Program-made: the position numbers and the translations under genes
DNA from: Burkholderiales bacterium
GTDB lineage: Bacteria > Pseudomonadota > Gammaproteobacteria > Burkholderiales > Burkholderiaceae_C
DNA: 64,000 nt
NCBI GenBank assembly: GCA_028868995.1
Contig: JAGWTH010000003.1
Coordinates: 62,001-126,000 of the forward strand
Direction of reading: 5' to 3'
Notes under the pieces: model-generated
Databases searched by the model: none
Seen by the model: the letters and a program-made list of their open reading frames with translations, nothing else
What the model was told of the DNA's origin: nothing
Shown here: one piece after another, positions 16,810 to 25,828 of the stretch
Layout: every line of letters begins with the position of its first letter
Position numbering within the stretch: the first letter of the stretch is position 1

Positions 16810-17603
16810 GTGCCAGCCCGCGCATGCCCGCCGCCTTCATCGGCCACGGCTCGCCGATGAACACGCTGGAGCTGAACGACGCCACGCGCGCCTGGCGCGC
16901 CCTGGGCGCGGCGCTGCCGCGGCCGCGGGCCATCCTGGCCGTCTCCGCGCACTGGTTCATCCCCGCCACCGCGGTGACCGCGATGGCGCAGCCGCCGGTG
17001 ATCCACGACTTCTACGGCTTCCCGCCCGAGCTGTTCGCCTTCGACTACCCGGCGCCGGGCGACCCTGCGCTGGCGCAGGAGATCGCCGACCTGCTGCGGC
17101 CCGCCCCCGTCGCCCTGGACCGCGACAGCTGGGGCCTGGACCACGGCACCTGGTCGGTGCTGGCGCACCTGTTCCCGCAGGCCGACGTCCCGGTGCTGCA
17201 GCTGGCGATCCACTCCGGCGCGCCCTTCTCGTACCACGTGGAGCTCGGCGCGCGCCTGGCACCCCTGCGCGAGCGCGGCGTGCTGGTCGTGGGCAGCGGC
17301 AACGTGGTGCACAACCTGCGGCGCATCGCGCGCGACCAGGCAGGTCGCGGCTACGACTGGGCCGAGCGCTTCGACGCGCACGTGCGCGACGTGATGACCA
17401 CGCGGCCCGCGGAGCTGGCCGGGGTGGCCGCGCATCCGGACTTCGCGCTGGCGGTGCCGACGCCGGAGCACTTCCTGCCGCTGGCCTACCTGGCCGGCCT
17501 GTGCGCGGCGGCCGGCGAGGTGCCGCAGCCCTTCGCGCAGGGCTGCACCCTGGGGTCGCTGAGCATGACCAGCTACCTGCTGGGGATGCCCATGCCTTCC
17601 TGA
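16806..17603 (+). CDS. Class III extradiol dioxygenase, DODA/YgiD type
   Basis: Protein of 265 residues of the 4,5-DOPA dioxygenase (YgiD) family, whose members open catechol rings with an active-site metal. Metal ligands are suggested by GHGSPMN near residue 13, SAHWFIP near 47-53, WGLDHGTWSVLAH near 105-115 and GSGNVVHNLR near 160. The ATG overlaps the TGA of the upstream protease gene (ATGA), so both are translated from one message. YgiD relatives are often annotated as dioxygenases without a known physiological substrate; no catechol pathway is visible close by, apart from HppD about 1.2 kb further on. Confidence 0.88.
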   Translation: MSASPRMPAAFIGHGSPMNTLELNDATRAWRALGAALPRPRAILAVSAHWFIPATAVTAMAQPPVIHDFYGFPPELFAFDYPAPGDPALAQEIADLLRPAPVALDRDSWGLDHGTWSVLAHLFPQADVPVLQLAIHSGAPFSYHVELGARLAPLRERGVLVVGSGNVVHNLRRIARDQAGRGYDWAERFDAHVRDVMTTRPAELAGVAAHPDFALAVPTPEHFLPLAYLAGLCAAAGEVPQPFAQGCTLGSLSMTSYLLGMPMPS

Positions 17604-17618
17604 GGGCCGGTCCACGTC

Positions 17619-18590
17619 ATGCGCATGTGCGACGCGGAAGCGACCCACGCAGCCCTACCGTGGGACCGGCTCATCGCCGCACTGCAGCAGCTGTTCGCGC
17701 AGGGCTGCGAGGTGCCGCCGCGCCACGTGCACGAAGTGCCCGTTCCGGGCGGCGAGCCCTTCACCTCGCTGATCATGCCGGCCTGGATCCCGGGCCGGTA
17801 CTACGGCATCAAGACCATCAACATCGCGCCCGGCAACGCGCGCCGCGGCCTGCCGGGACTGCACGCGAGCTACCTGCTGTGCGACGGCACCACCGGCGCG
17901 CCGCTGGCGGTGATCGACGGCGACGCGATCACGCAGCGCCGCACCGCCGCCGCCTCGGCCCTGGCCGGACGCTGGCTGGCGCGCAAGCAGGCGAAGCACC
18001 TGCTGGTCGTGGGCGCGGGACGCATCGCGGCCATGCTGCCGCACGCCTGGCGCGCGGTGCGGCCGATCGAGACGGTGAGCGTCTGGGCCCGCTCGCCGGC
18101 GCAGGCGCAAGCGCTCGCCGCGAAGTGGCGGCGGGAGGGCCTGCCGGCGCGCGCGGTGGACGACCTGCGCAGCGCCTGCGGCGAGGCCGACATCGTGAGC
18201 TGCGCGACGCTCGCCACCGAGCCGGTGGTGCACGGTGCCTGGCTGCGCCCCGGGACGCACCTGGACCTGATCGGCAGCTTCACGCCCGCGATGCGGGAGG
18301 CGGACGACGCCTGCTTCGCCGGCGCCTCGCTGTGGCTGGACACCGAGGAGGCGCTGGGCAAGAGCGGCGATCTGCTGGGGCCGATGTCCCGGGGCGTGTT
18401 CCGGCCCCAGGACGTGCGCGGCACGCTCGCGTCGCTCGCGCGCGGCGAGTCCCCCGGGCGCGCGTCGGACAGCGGGCGCACGGTCTTCAAGTCGGTGGGC
18501 ACGGCCCTGGAGGACCTGGCCGCCGCGATCCTGGTGGTCGAGTCCGGCGCGCCGCCGGCCGGGGATGCGGTGCGGGCGCCCAGGCGTTAG
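17619..18590 (+). CDS. Ornithine cyclodeaminase / mu-crystallin family protein
   Basis: NAD(P)-binding protein of 323 residues of the OCD/mu-crystallin family. The N-terminal substrate domain contains MPAWIPGRYYGIKTINIAPGNA near 50-70 with the conserved Lys. The Rossmann dinucleotide site HLLVVGAGRIA lies near residue 128, followed by SVWARSPAQAQALA and SCATLATEPVVHG. The family includes ornithine cyclodeaminase, alanine dehydrogenase, ketimine reductase and 1-pyrroline-2-carboxylate reductase, so the reaction is not settled. It follows the dioxygenase by 15 bp and precedes hppD, suggesting an amino-acid catabolic neighbourhood. ATG 17625 is an alternative start. Confidence 0.85.
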   Translation: MRMCDAEATHAALPWDRLIAALQQLFAQGCEVPPRHVHEVPVPGGEPFTSLIMPAWIPGRYYGIKTINIAPGNARRGLPGLHASYLLCDGTTGAPLAVIDGDAITQRRTAAASALAGRWLARKQAKHLLVVGAGRIAAMLPHAWRAVRPIETVSVWARSPAQAQALAAKWRREGLPARAVDDLRSACGEADIVSCATLATEPVVHGAWLRPGTHLDLIGSFTPAMREADDACFAGASLWLDTEEALGKSGDLLGPMSRGVFRPQDVRGTLASLARGESPGRASDSGRTVFKSVGTALEDLAAAILVVESGAPPAGDAVRAPRR

Positions 18591-18753
18591 ACTGCGGCCC
18601 CAGACCATGCCCGGATTCGCCCTGTTCATCGGAGACCACCTCGCGCGCAGCGTGCGCGGGGTGCCGGGCGCGCCTCCCGCCTGACGGACCGCCGCCGGCC
18701 GCGCGCGCCGGCCCCCCGTTTTCCGTCGTTTCCCTTTTGCGCAGGAGTTCGCC

Positions 18754-19842
18754 ATGTCCGATCTGTTCGACAATCCCATGGGCCTGTGCGGGTTCGAGTT
18801 CGTCGAATTCGCCTCCCCCGTCCCCAACGTGCTGGAGCCCCTCTTCGAGAAGATGGGCTTCACCCTGGTCGCCAAGCACCGCTCCAAGGACGTGCTGCTG
18901 TACCGCCAGGGCGACATCAACTTCATCGTCAACCGCGAGCCCAAGAGCCTGGCGGGCTATTTCGCCGCGGAGCACGGCCCCTCGGCCTGCGCGCTGGCCT
19001 TCCGCGTGAAGGACTCGCACAAGGCCTACCACCGCGCCATCGAGCTGGGCGCCCAGCCGATCGAGGTGCCCACCGGCCCGATGGAGCTGCGCCTGCCGGC
19101 GATCAAGGGCATCGGCGGCGCGCCGCTGTACCTGATCGACCGCTTCGAGGACGGCAAGTCCATCTACGACATCGACTTCGAGTTCCTCCCGGGCGTGGAC
19201 CGGCATCCGAAGGGCGTGGGCCTGAAGGTGGTGGACCACCTCACCCACAACGTCTACCGCGGCCGCATGGCGCACTGGGCCGCCTTCTACGAGCGGCTGT
19301 TCAACTTCCGCGAGATCCGCTACTTCGACATCAAGGGCGAGTACACGGGCCTCACCTCCAAGGCGATGACCGCGCCGGACGGCCTGATCCGCATCCCGCT
19401 GAACGAGGAGTCGGGCAAGACCTCGGGCCAGATCGAGGAATTCCTGATGAAGTTCAGCGGCGAGGGCATCCAGCACGTGGCCCTGCTCACGGACAACCTG
19501 GTCGAGACGGTCGACCAGCTGCAGATGGCCGGCATCCCGCTGATGACGGCGCCCAACGACATCTACTACGAGATGCTGGAGGAGCGCCTGCCCGGCCACG
19601 GCCAGCCGGTGCCCGAACTGCAGGCGCGCGGCATCCTGCTCGATGGGGATACCGGCGGGGAGAAGCCGCGGCTGCTGCTGCAGATCTTCTCCGAGACGCT
19701 GCTGGGGCCGGTGTTCTTCGAGTTCATCCAGCGCGCGGGCGACGACGGCTTCGGCAACGGCAACTTCAAGGCGCTGTTCGAGTCGATGGAGCGCGACCAG
19801 ATCCGGCGCGGCGTGCTGCAGGTGGAAAAGGCGACGGCCTGA
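18754..19842 (+). CDS. hppD: 4-hydroxyphenylpyruvate dioxygenase
   Basis: Tyrosine/phenylalanine catabolic enzyme of 362 residues that converts 4-hydroxyphenylpyruvate to homogentisate. It has two vicinal-oxygen-chelate halves. The iron ligands appear to be His162 (VDHLTHNV), His241 (IQHVALLT) and Glu323 (FFEFIQR), in the usual spacing. The conserved C-terminal [13 protein letters not shown] is present near residue 335-347. An AGGAG ribosome site stands six bases before the ATG. The 163-bp upstream gap includes a GC-rich hairpin followed by short T-runs and should hold its promoter. Homogentisate dioxygenase and later enzymes are not in this window. Confidence 0.97.
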   Translation: MSDLFDNPMGLCGFEFVEFASPVPNVLEPLFEKMGFTLVAKHRSKDVLLYRQGDINFIVNREPKSLAGYFAAEHGPSACALAFRVKDSHKAYHRAIELGAQPIEVPTGPMELRLPAIKGIGGAPLYLIDRFEDGKSIYDIDFEFLPGVDRHPKGVGLKVVDHLTHNVYRGRMAHWAAFYERLFNFREIRYFDIKGEYTGLTSKAMTAPDGLIRIPLNEESGKTSGQIEEFLMKFSGEGIQHVALLTDNLVETVDQLQMAGIPLMTAPNDIYYEMLEERLPGHGQPVPELQARGILLDGDTGGEKPRLLLQIFSETLLGPVFFEFIQRAGDDGFGNGNFKALFESMERDQIRRGVLQVEKATA

Positions 19843-19905
19843 CTCGGGGTCCCGGCGGCCGGCGCCCGACTTGCACTATCCTCGGGGCACTGCCCCAGGG
19901 ATGCC

Positions 19906-20589
19906 ATGACCCGCGCGCTGATCGTCGAAGATGACCCCACCACCTCCGCGACCCTCGCGGCCCTCGTCCGGCGCCACCAGTGGCAGGCCGAGGTCCGGGA
20001 GGACCTCGATTCCGCCTGGAAGGCGTTGCGGGAGCAGCCCTTCGACTTCGTCCTGCTGGACCTGAGCCTGCCGGACGGGGAAGGCACCGACCTGCTGCAG
20101 AAGCTGCGCCGCGCGAGCGGCGGCGAGCAGCCCGACCCGAAGACGCCGGTGCTGGTGATCTCGGCGCGCTCCCAGCTGCGCTCGCGCCTGAGCGCGCTCG
20201 ACCTGGGCGCCGACGGCTACATCATCAAGCCGGTGCACCTGGAGGAAGTCGGGGCCGTGCTGCGGGCGCTGCTGCGCCGGCGCAGCACCTTGTCGGCCGG
20301 CCAGATCGTCCACCGCGACCTCGTGCTGGACCCGAACAGCCGCTTCGTGCAGAAGGCCGGCGCCCCGGTGGAGCTGACCGAGCAGGAATTCGCCGTGCTG
20401 CTTGCGCTGCTGGAGGACCGGCCCAAGGCCCTCAGCCGCGCCGAGATCCAGGCGCGCAGCGGCAACCGCGTGGGCGACGGTGGTGCGGTGGAGGTCCACA
20501 TCCACCACCTGCGCAAGAAGCTGGGGGACGGCCTGATCCAGACGGTGCGGGGCATGGGCTACCGCATCGACGGCGAAGAGCCGTCCTGA
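19906..20589 (+). CDS. Response regulator, OmpR family (no adjacent kinase)
   Basis: Two-component regulator of 227 residues. The receiver has Glu8-Asp9-Asp10, phosphoacceptor Asp52 in FVLLDLSLPDGEG, Ser in LVISARSQ and Lys in YIIKPVHLEE. It is followed by a winged-helix DNA-binding domain with VELTEQEFAVLLALL and VEVHIHHLRKKL ending in IQTVRGMGYRI. No histidine kinase gene is adjacent: hppD lies upstream and a small unknown gene downstream, so the partner must be elsewhere. A GGGGCACTGCCCC hairpin precedes the start by about ten bases and could affect translation. Confidence 0.92.
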   Translation: MTRALIVEDDPTTSATLAALVRRHQWQAEVREDLDSAWKALREQPFDFVLLDLSLPDGEGTDLLQKLRRASGGEQPDPKTPVLVISARSQLRSRLSALDLGADGYIIKPVHLEEVGAVLRALLRRRSTLSAGQIVHRDLVLDPNSRFVQKAGAPVELTEQEFAVLLALLEDRPKALSRAEIQARSGNRVGDGGAVEVHIHHLRKKLGDGLIQTVRGMGYRIDGEEPS

Positions 20590-20698
20590 ACCCCGGGGCG
20601 GCCGGGTCGCGCCCCGCGACGAGGCTTTAGGAAAACGTACTACCACAAGTTTCCCAATCCCTTAGCGCTTCAGCTCGTCCCTCCCGGACACTGTAAGC

Positions 20699-21049
20699 AT
20701 GCTCACATCGACGCTTCGCAGGCTGTTGGGAGGCAAGCGCGACGAGGAGGAAGCCACCCGCAGCCCCTTCCAGGCCACCCGGCCGTTCGCGGGCGCCCAG
20801 CGCCTGCCCGCCAGCGACCTGATCTTCCGCCTGAAGTCCTGGCCGCAGCTGCCCGAGGAGGGCCGCACCGCGGAGATCTACCGCATGCTGTCCATCATGA
20901 GCAGCCAGCCGGTCAACCGTGGCTGGCTGCTGGCGCGCTGCCGAATGGCGCCGCACCAGCTCGATCGCCTGCTGCTGAAGCTGGTGGCCCAGGGCGCACT
21001 GGAAGTGATCGACCCTGGCCGCTTCGGCCGGATCGAAGCCGGCGCGTGA
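20699..21049 (+). CDS. Hypothetical protein, possible winged-helix fold
   Basis: Protein of 116 residues that I do not recognise. The first 30 residues are basic and low in structure (LRRLLGGKRDEEEATRSP). From about residue 58 there is a helical pattern, YRMLSIMSSQPVNRGWLLARCRMAPHQLDRLLLKLVAQGALEVID, which looks like a short winged-helix or effector-coupling domain as seen in regulators controlling cell surface or signalling functions. The 109-bp upstream region holds an AGGAAAACG motif and the decamer AATCCCTTAG, the latter repeated in reverse orientation before the LuxR-type regulator at 31 kb. The gene converges on the CorC-like gene. Confidence 0.6.
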   Translation: MLTSTLRRLLGGKRDEEEATRSPFQATRPFAGAQRLPASDLIFRLKSWPQLPEEGRTAEIYRMLSIMSSQPVNRGWLLARCRMAPHQLDRLLLKLVAQGALEVIDPGRFGRIEAGA

Positions 21050-21051
21050 CG

Positions 21052-21101
21052 GGGGACTCGAGAAGAGCCGCCTTGCGGCTTATCTCGGGTGATCAGTCCC
21101 C
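21052..21101. terminator. Inverted repeat between convergent genes, likely bidirectional terminator
   Basis: GGGGACT at 21052-21058 pairs with AGTCCCC at 21095-21101. Inside, CGAGA pairs with TCTCG and GCCGC with GCGGC around a CTT loop, giving one long imperfect hairpin. It spans the space between the small unknown gene (plus) and the CorC-like gene (minus). There is no clear T-run, so termination strength is uncertain. Confidence 0.45.
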
Positions 21102-22397
21102 GGCCGCCGCGTCCGCCGGTTCGCGCGCGACCTGGGCCAGCACCTTGTCGATGCGCCGGCCGTCCAGGTCGACCACCTCGAACACCCAGTCGGCGCAGTC
21201 GATGCGCTCGCCGGTGGCCGGCAGGTGGCCAGAGATCGCCATCAGCAGGCCGGCCAGCGTGTTGTAGCGGCCCTTTTCCTCCTCCGGCAGCTCGCGGATG
21301 TCCAGCCGCGCCTTCAGTTCCGACACCGGCATCAGGCCGTCCAGCAGCCAGGACCCGTCCTCGCGCCGCGTGGCCCAGGCCTCCTCCTGCTGCGCCGGCT
21401 GCAGCTCGCCGGTGATGGCCTCCAGCAGGTCGTGCGGCGTGATCAGGCCCTGCACCACGCCGTACTCGTCCACCACGAAGACCAGCCGGGCGGCGTGCCT
21501 GCGGAACTGCTCCAGCAGCTCCATGCCCGAGAGCGTCTCGGGGACGAACTGCGCCGGCACGGCGTGCGGCTCCACGGCGCCCTCGTGGCCGGGCCCCAGG
21601 GAGATCAGCTTCGCCACGCTCACCAGCCCCACGACGTCGTCGAGAGAGCCCCGGCAGACCGGGTACCAGGAATGCACCTCGCCCTCGCCCGCGCGCCGCA
21701 GCGCGTCGCGCACCGTCGTCGCCGCGTCGATCCACTGGATTTCCGAGCGCGGCACCATCATCGAAGTGAGCGGCCGGTCGTCCAGGTGGAACACGTTGCG
21801 CACCATCCGGTGCTCGTGCTCCTCGATCACCCCGGCCTCCACGCCCTCCTCCAGGCTGTGCGCGATCTCCTCCTCGGTCATGCCGCGCGCGCGCGACTCG
21901 ATCGCCAGCAGCTTCAGGATGGCTTGGGTGGAGGCGGACAGCCCCTTGACGAAGGGTCCGGCGGCGCGCGACAGTCCGCGCATCGGCCGCGCGACCCAGC
22001 GGGCGATCTGCTCCGGGTAGATCTGGCCGATGCGCTTGGGCACCAGCTCGCCGAACAGGATGGTGACGTAGGTGATGATGGCCACCACGATCGCGGTGGC
22101 GGCGATCGCGGAGGCGCGCCCCGGCAGCCCCAAGCCGCGCAGCCAGCCGGCCAGGCCCTCGCTGAACGCGGCCTCGCCGATGATGCCGTTGATGATGCCG
22201 ATGGACGTGATGCCCACCTGCACGGTGGACAGGAACTGCGTCGGCTGGTCCAGCAGCTTCAGCGCCGCCTGCGCGCCACCGTCGCCCGCCTCCGCCATCG
22301 CCGCGAGCCGCGCGCGGCGGGTGGAGGCCAGCGCCATCTCGGACATGGCGAACAGGCCATTGAGCAGCGTCAGCAGCGCGATCAGCAGGAGATCCAT
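21093..22397 (-). CDS. CNNM/CorC (hemolysin-like) transporter-associated protein
   Basis: Membrane protein of 434 residues of the CNNM/HlyC-CorC family linked to Mg2+ or Co2+ transport and efflux. An N-terminal DUF21 membrane domain (about 1-190) begins with MDLLLIALLTLLNGLFAMSEMAL, and contains the conserved GELVPKRIGQIYPE near 115-130. Two CBS domains follow (about 205-330) with MVPRSEIQWIDA and LVFVVDEYGVVQGLIT, then a CorC_HlyC transporter-associated domain at the end with FEVVDLDGRRIDKVL. It stands alone on the minus strand with apaH divergent 119 bp away. Confidence 0.92.
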   Translation of the reverse strand: MDLLLIALLTLLNGLFAMSEMALASTRRARLAAMAEAGDGGAQAALKLLDQPTQFLSTVQVGITSIGIINGIIGEAAFSEGLAGWLRGLGLPGRASAIAATAIVVAIITYVTILFGELVPKRIGQIYPEQIARWVARPMRGLSRAAGPFVKGLSASTQAILKLLAIESRARGMTEEEIAHSLEEGVEAGVIEEHEHRMVRNVFHLDDRPLTSMMVPRSEIQWIDAATTVRDALRRAGEGEVHSWYPVCRGSLDDVVGLVSVAKLISLGPGHEGAVEPHAVPAQFVPETLSGMELLEQFRRHAARLVFVVDEYGVVQGLITPHDLLEAITGELQPAQQEEAWATRREDGSWLLDGLMPVSELKARLDIRELPEEEKGRYNTLAGLLMAISGHLPATGERIDCADWVFEVVDLDGRRIDKVLAQVAREPADAAAGD

Positions 22398-22516
22398 GAA
22401 TCAGGACAGAATCGGCGGCATGGCAGTTCGCCGCACTTTACTTCAAGCCGCGTGACCGACGACCCGACACCCTCCTGCCGCCACCGCCCGGCCCCGCCCG
22501 GGGCGGCGCGCTGACG

Positions 22517-23347
22517 ATGGCGCGCTACCTCGTGGGCGACGTCCAGGGCTGCGACGCGCCGCTCGCGCGCCTGCTCGCGAAGATCGGCTTCTCCGCCAGC
22601 CGCGACACGCTCTACGTGCTGGGCGACCTGGTCAACCGCGGCCCGGACTCGGCCGCCGTGCTGCGCCGTCTCATGGCCTGCGGCGACGCCGCGCGGTGCC
22701 TGCTGGGCAACCACGACCTGAGCCTGCTGGCCGTGGCCTACGGGCACCGCCAGCCGCACCGCAGCGACACGATGGGCGAGATCCTCGCCGCGAGCGACCG
22801 CGAGGCGATGCTGGACTGGCTGCGCCGGCAGGCGATGGCGCTGCACGCGCACGGCATCCTGATGGTGCACGGCGGCGTGCTGCCGCAATGGGACCTGGCG
22901 CAGACGCTGGCGCTGGCGCGCGAGGTGGAGCAGGTGCTGCGCGGCCCGGCGATCGCGGACTTCCTGGGGCGCATGTGGGGCAATCATCCCGACCACTGGG
23001 AAGACGGCCTCGCGGGCGCCGACCGGCTGCGCGTGGTCGTCAATGCGCTCACGCGCCTGCGCTTCTGCACGCCCGCGGGCGTGATGGACCTGAAGGCCTC
23101 GGGCGGGCTGGACGAGGCGCCGGCGGGCTTCCTGCCCTGGTTCGACGTGCCGGGACGCCGCACCGCCGGCGTGCCCATCGCCTTCGGGCACTGGTCGACC
23201 CTGGGCTACCTGCGCCGGCCCGACCTGATCGCGCTCGACACGGGCTGCGTGTGGGGCGGGTGCCTGAGCGCGCTGCGGCTCGCGGACGACGGCGCGCACG
23301 AGCTGATCCAGGTGCGCTGCGAGCAGGCGCAGGTGCCGGGGGAGTGA
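22517..23347 (+). CDS. apaH: Symmetrical bis(5'-nucleosyl)-tetraphosphatase
   Basis: Metallophosphatase of 276 residues that splits Ap4A into two ADP, and in other bacteria removes Np4A caps from RNA. All metal-binding motifs of the calcineurin-like fold are present: VGDVQGCDAPL near residue 7, LGDLVNRGPDS near 34, GNHD near 63 and MVHGG near 117; the C-terminal HWSTLGYLRRPDLIALDTGCVWGG is characteristic of ApaH. It is monocistronic: the upstream gene diverges and the downstream helicase converges. Confidence 0.96.
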   Translation: MARYLVGDVQGCDAPLARLLAKIGFSASRDTLYVLGDLVNRGPDSAAVLRRLMACGDAARCLLGNHDLSLLAVAYGHRQPHRSDTMGEILAASDREAMLDWLRRQAMALHAHGILMVHGGVLPQWDLAQTLALAREVEQVLRGPAIADFLGRMWGNHPDHWEDGLAGADRLRVVVNALTRLRFCTPAGVMDLKASGGLDEAPAGFLPWFDVPGRRTAGVPIAFGHWSTLGYLRRPDLIALDTGCVWGGCLSALRLADDGAHELIQVRCEQAQVPGE

Positions 23348-23355
23348 AGGTTCGC

Positions 23356-23441
23356 TGGGGTTCGGCGCTGCGCGCGCTCACCGCCCCCCTACGAACGGGG
23401 CGCCTCGGCAGGGTGGGGTGAGCGGCGAAGCCCGAACCCCA
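23356..23441. terminator. Large inverted repeat between convergent apaH and helicase genes
   Basis: TGGGGTTCGG at 23356-23365 is exactly complementary to CCGAACCCCA at 23432-23441. Further partly complementary blocks (GCTCACC and GGTGAGC) lie inside. The structure fills the 99-bp space between apaH (plus) and the RNA helicase (minus). A bidirectional terminator is the simplest reading, although no long T-run is present; a small repeat element is an alternative. Confidence 0.4.
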
Positions 23442-23446
23442 CCGCC

Positions 23447-24856
23447 TCAGTCGGTCGACTTGAACAGCGCCGCGACCTTGCGCTTGGGCTTGATGTTGGC
23501 GGAGATGCGGCCGCCGGCCGGCTTGGCGTTGGCTTCCCACGCCGGCGCTTCCTCGCGCGCGGGGGCCTCGTAGGGCTGGTCGAAGAAGGGGTCCCGCGGC
23601 GCGGAGGCCGGCCGGGGCTCGCGCCGAGCCTCCTGGCGCGCCGGCCGCTCGTCCTCCTCCTGGCCGCGCCAGGCGCGGCGGCCGTCGTTGATGCGGCCGC
23701 GGGGACGCTCGTCCTCGAACTCGACCGGCTCGATCTCCACCTTGCGCTTGAGCAGCTTCTCGAGGTCGGCCATCAGGCGGTGGTCGCCGGGCGACACCAA
23801 CGTGACGGCCAGGCCCGAGGCGCCGGCGCGGCCGGTGCGGCCGATGCGGTGCACGTAGTCCTCGGGGTTGAACGGCACGTCGAAGTTGAACACCGCGGGC
23901 ACGTCCTTGATGTCCAGCCCGCGGGCCGCGACGTCGGTGGCCACCAGCAGGTCGACTTCGCCCTTCTTGAAGGCGTCCAGCGCCTTCAGGCGCTCGTCCT
24001 GGCTCTTGTCGCCGTGCATCGCCACGGCCTTGAGGCCGTCGCGCTCGAGCGAGCGTGCCAGCCGCGCGCAGCCCAGCTTGGAGTTGACGAACACGAAGGC
24101 CTGGGAGATGCCGCGCTGGCGCACGATCTGCCGCAGCGCCCGGCGCTTGTCGTCTTCCGGCACGCTGTAGAAGTGCTGTTCGACGGTCGACGCCGTGGTG
24201 TTGGGGCGCGAGACCTCGATGGTGACCGGGTCCTGCAGGTAGCTGGCCGCCAGCCGCTTGATCTCGGGCGAGAAGGTGGCGGAGAACAGCAGCGTGGTGC
24301 GCTGCTTGGGCAGGTAGGACAGGATGCGCTGCAGGTCGGGCAGGAAGCCGATGTCCAGCATGCGGTCGGCCTCGTCGAGCACCACGTACTCCACCTGGTT
24401 CAGCACCGCGTTCTTGGCCTCGATGTGATCCAGCAGGCGGCCGGGGGTGGCCACCAGCACTTCGACGCCGCGCTTGAGTTCGGCCGTCTGGGGCTTCATG
24501 TCCATGCCGCCGAACACCACCGTGCTGCGCAGGTTGGTGTGCTTGGCGTACAGCTTGATCTGCTGGGCGACCTGGTCCGCCAGCTCTCGCGTGGGCAGCA
24601 GCACCAGCGCGCGCACCGGGTGCCGCGCGGGCGAGGTGGAGCTGTTCTCGTGCTTCAGCAGGCGCTGCAGCAGCGGCAGCGAGAAGGCGGCCGTCTTGCC
24701 GGTGCCGGTCTGCGCAGCGCCCATCACGTCCTTGCCGGTGAGGACCACGGGAATGGCCTGCGCCTGGATGGGCGTCATGGACTCGTAGCCCATCTCGGCC
24801 ACGGCCCGGGCCAGCGGCTCGGCCAGCGAAAGTTTGGAAAAGGCGGATTCGGACAT
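23447..24856 (-). CDS. DEAD-box RNA helicase (RhlE-type)
   Basis: ATP-dependent RNA helicase of 469 residues for RNA remodelling, ribosome assembly or decay. The first domain has the Q motif ESMTPIQAQAIP near 25-36, Walker A AQTGTGKT at 48-55, DEAD at 161-164 and SAT at 192-194. The second domain has the HRIGRTGRAG motif. The C-terminal 100 residues are charged and low-complexity (Arg, Glu, Pro rich) ending in ISANIKPKRKVAALFKSTD, as in RhlE-like proteins. ATG 24856 (MSESAFSKLSL) is preferred over the upstream in-frame ATG because it gives the family N-terminus. Confidence 0.93.
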   Translation of the reverse strand: MSESAFSKLSLAEPLARAVAEMGYESMTPIQAQAIPVVLTGKDVMGAAQTGTGKTAAFSLPLLQRLLKHENSSTSPARHPVRALVLLPTRELADQVAQQIKLYAKHTNLRSTVVFGGMDMKPQTAELKRGVEVLVATPGRLLDHIEAKNAVLNQVEYVVLDEADRMLDIGFLPDLQRILSYLPKQRTTLLFSATFSPEIKRLAASYLQDPVTIEVSRPNTTASTVEQHFYSVPEDDKRRALRQIVRQRGISQAFVFVNSKLGCARLARSLERDGLKAVAMHGDKSQDERLKALDAFKKGEVDLLVATDVAARGLDIKDVPAVFNFDVPFNPEDYVHRIGRTGRAGASGLAVTLVSPGDHRLMADLEKLLKRKVEIEPVEFEDERPRGRINDGRRAWRGQEEDERPARQEARREPRPASAPRDPFFDQPYEAPAREEAPAWEANAKPAGGRISANIKPKRKVAALFKSTD

Positions 24857-24922
24857 CAACCGCGTATTGTCGCACCACCGCAAGAATCACGCCCGGAACC
24901 CGCCCGGCGGCCCTCCCCTCCC

Positions 24923-25801
24923 CTAGAGCCGGGCCGCCTTGAAGGTGTCGCAGGCCTTGACGCTGCCCGTTTCCAGTCCGGTGCCGAACCAGTGCTGCCG
25001 CTGGGCGCTGGTGCCGTGGGTGAAGCTCTCGGGCACCACCGCTCGGCCCGCCGCCTTCTGCAGGGCGTCGTCGCCGATCTTCTGCGCGGCGTTCATGGCC
25101 GATGCGATGTCGCCCTGCTCCAGGATCTGGCGCGCCTTCTGGGCGTGGTTGGCCCAGACGCCGGCGAAACAGTCGGCCTGCAGCTCCAGCCGCACGCTCA
25201 GCGCGTTGGCCTGCGCCTGCGAGGCGTGCGCCCGGATGCGATCCACCCGCTCGGTGATGCCCAGCTCGTTCTGCACGTGGTGGCCCACCTCGTGGGCGAT
25301 CACGTAGGCCTGGGCGAAGTCGCCGGGCGCGCCCAGCTGGTTCTTCAGCGTGTCGTAGAAGCTCAGGTCGATGTAGACCTTCTGGTCGGCCGGGCAGTAG
25401 AAGGGACCCATGGCTGCCTGCCCGGCCCCGCACGCGGTGCGCACCGCGCCGCGGAACAGCACCAGCTTCGGGTCGTGGTAGGTGGCGCCGCCCTGGCGGA
25501 ACAGGTCGGTCCACACGTCCTCAGTGTCGGCCAGCACGGTGGACACGAAGCGCGCCTCGCGGTCGCCCGCGGGCGGCCGGTGCGCCGGGGCCTGCTGGAC
25601 GACGGGCGCGCCGCCGCCGCCGGACATCAGGCCCAGCAGCGTCAGCGGGTTGACGCCCAGCACCGCGCCCCCGATCAGGGCGATGACGACGGCGCCGATG
25701 CCGAGGGTGCCGCCGCCGAAACCGAAGCCGCCGCCGCCGCCACCGCCGTCCGAGCGCAGGTCCTCCACGTTCGACGATTCGCGATTGCCTTCCCAGCGCA
25801 T
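24923..25801 (-). CDS. Neutral zinc metallopeptidase (YpfJ family)
   Basis: Protein of 292 residues of the putative zinc metallopeptidase family (PF04228). The N-terminus [16 protein letters not shown] is followed by a glycine tract and one membrane helix (about 35-55). A low-complexity linker precedes the peptidase domain, which carries the zinc motif HEVGH at 170-174 and the glutamate-containing [11 protein letters not shown] near 205. The end [17 protein letters not shown] is also typical. It is probably anchored with its catalytic domain in the periplasm. Its start lies only 27 bp from the possible start of the divergent pcp gene, implying a shared promoter region. Confidence 0.9.
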   Translation of the reverse strand: MRWEGNRESSNVEDLRSDGGGGGGGFGFGGGTLGIGAVVIALIGGAVLGVNPLTLLGLMSGGGGAPVVQQAPAHRPPAGDREARFVSTVLADTEDVWTDLFRQGGATYHDPKLVLFRGAVRTACGAGQAAMGPFYCPADQKVYIDLSFYDTLKNQLGAPGDFAQAYVIAHEVGHHVQNELGITERVDRIRAHASQAQANALSVRLELQADCFAGVWANHAQKARQILEQGDIASAMNAAQKIGDDALQKAAGRAVVPESFTHGTSAQRQHWFGTGLETGSVKACDTFKAARL

Positions 25802-25828
25802 GGAACCCCCGTGTTGCAGAATGGCCCG

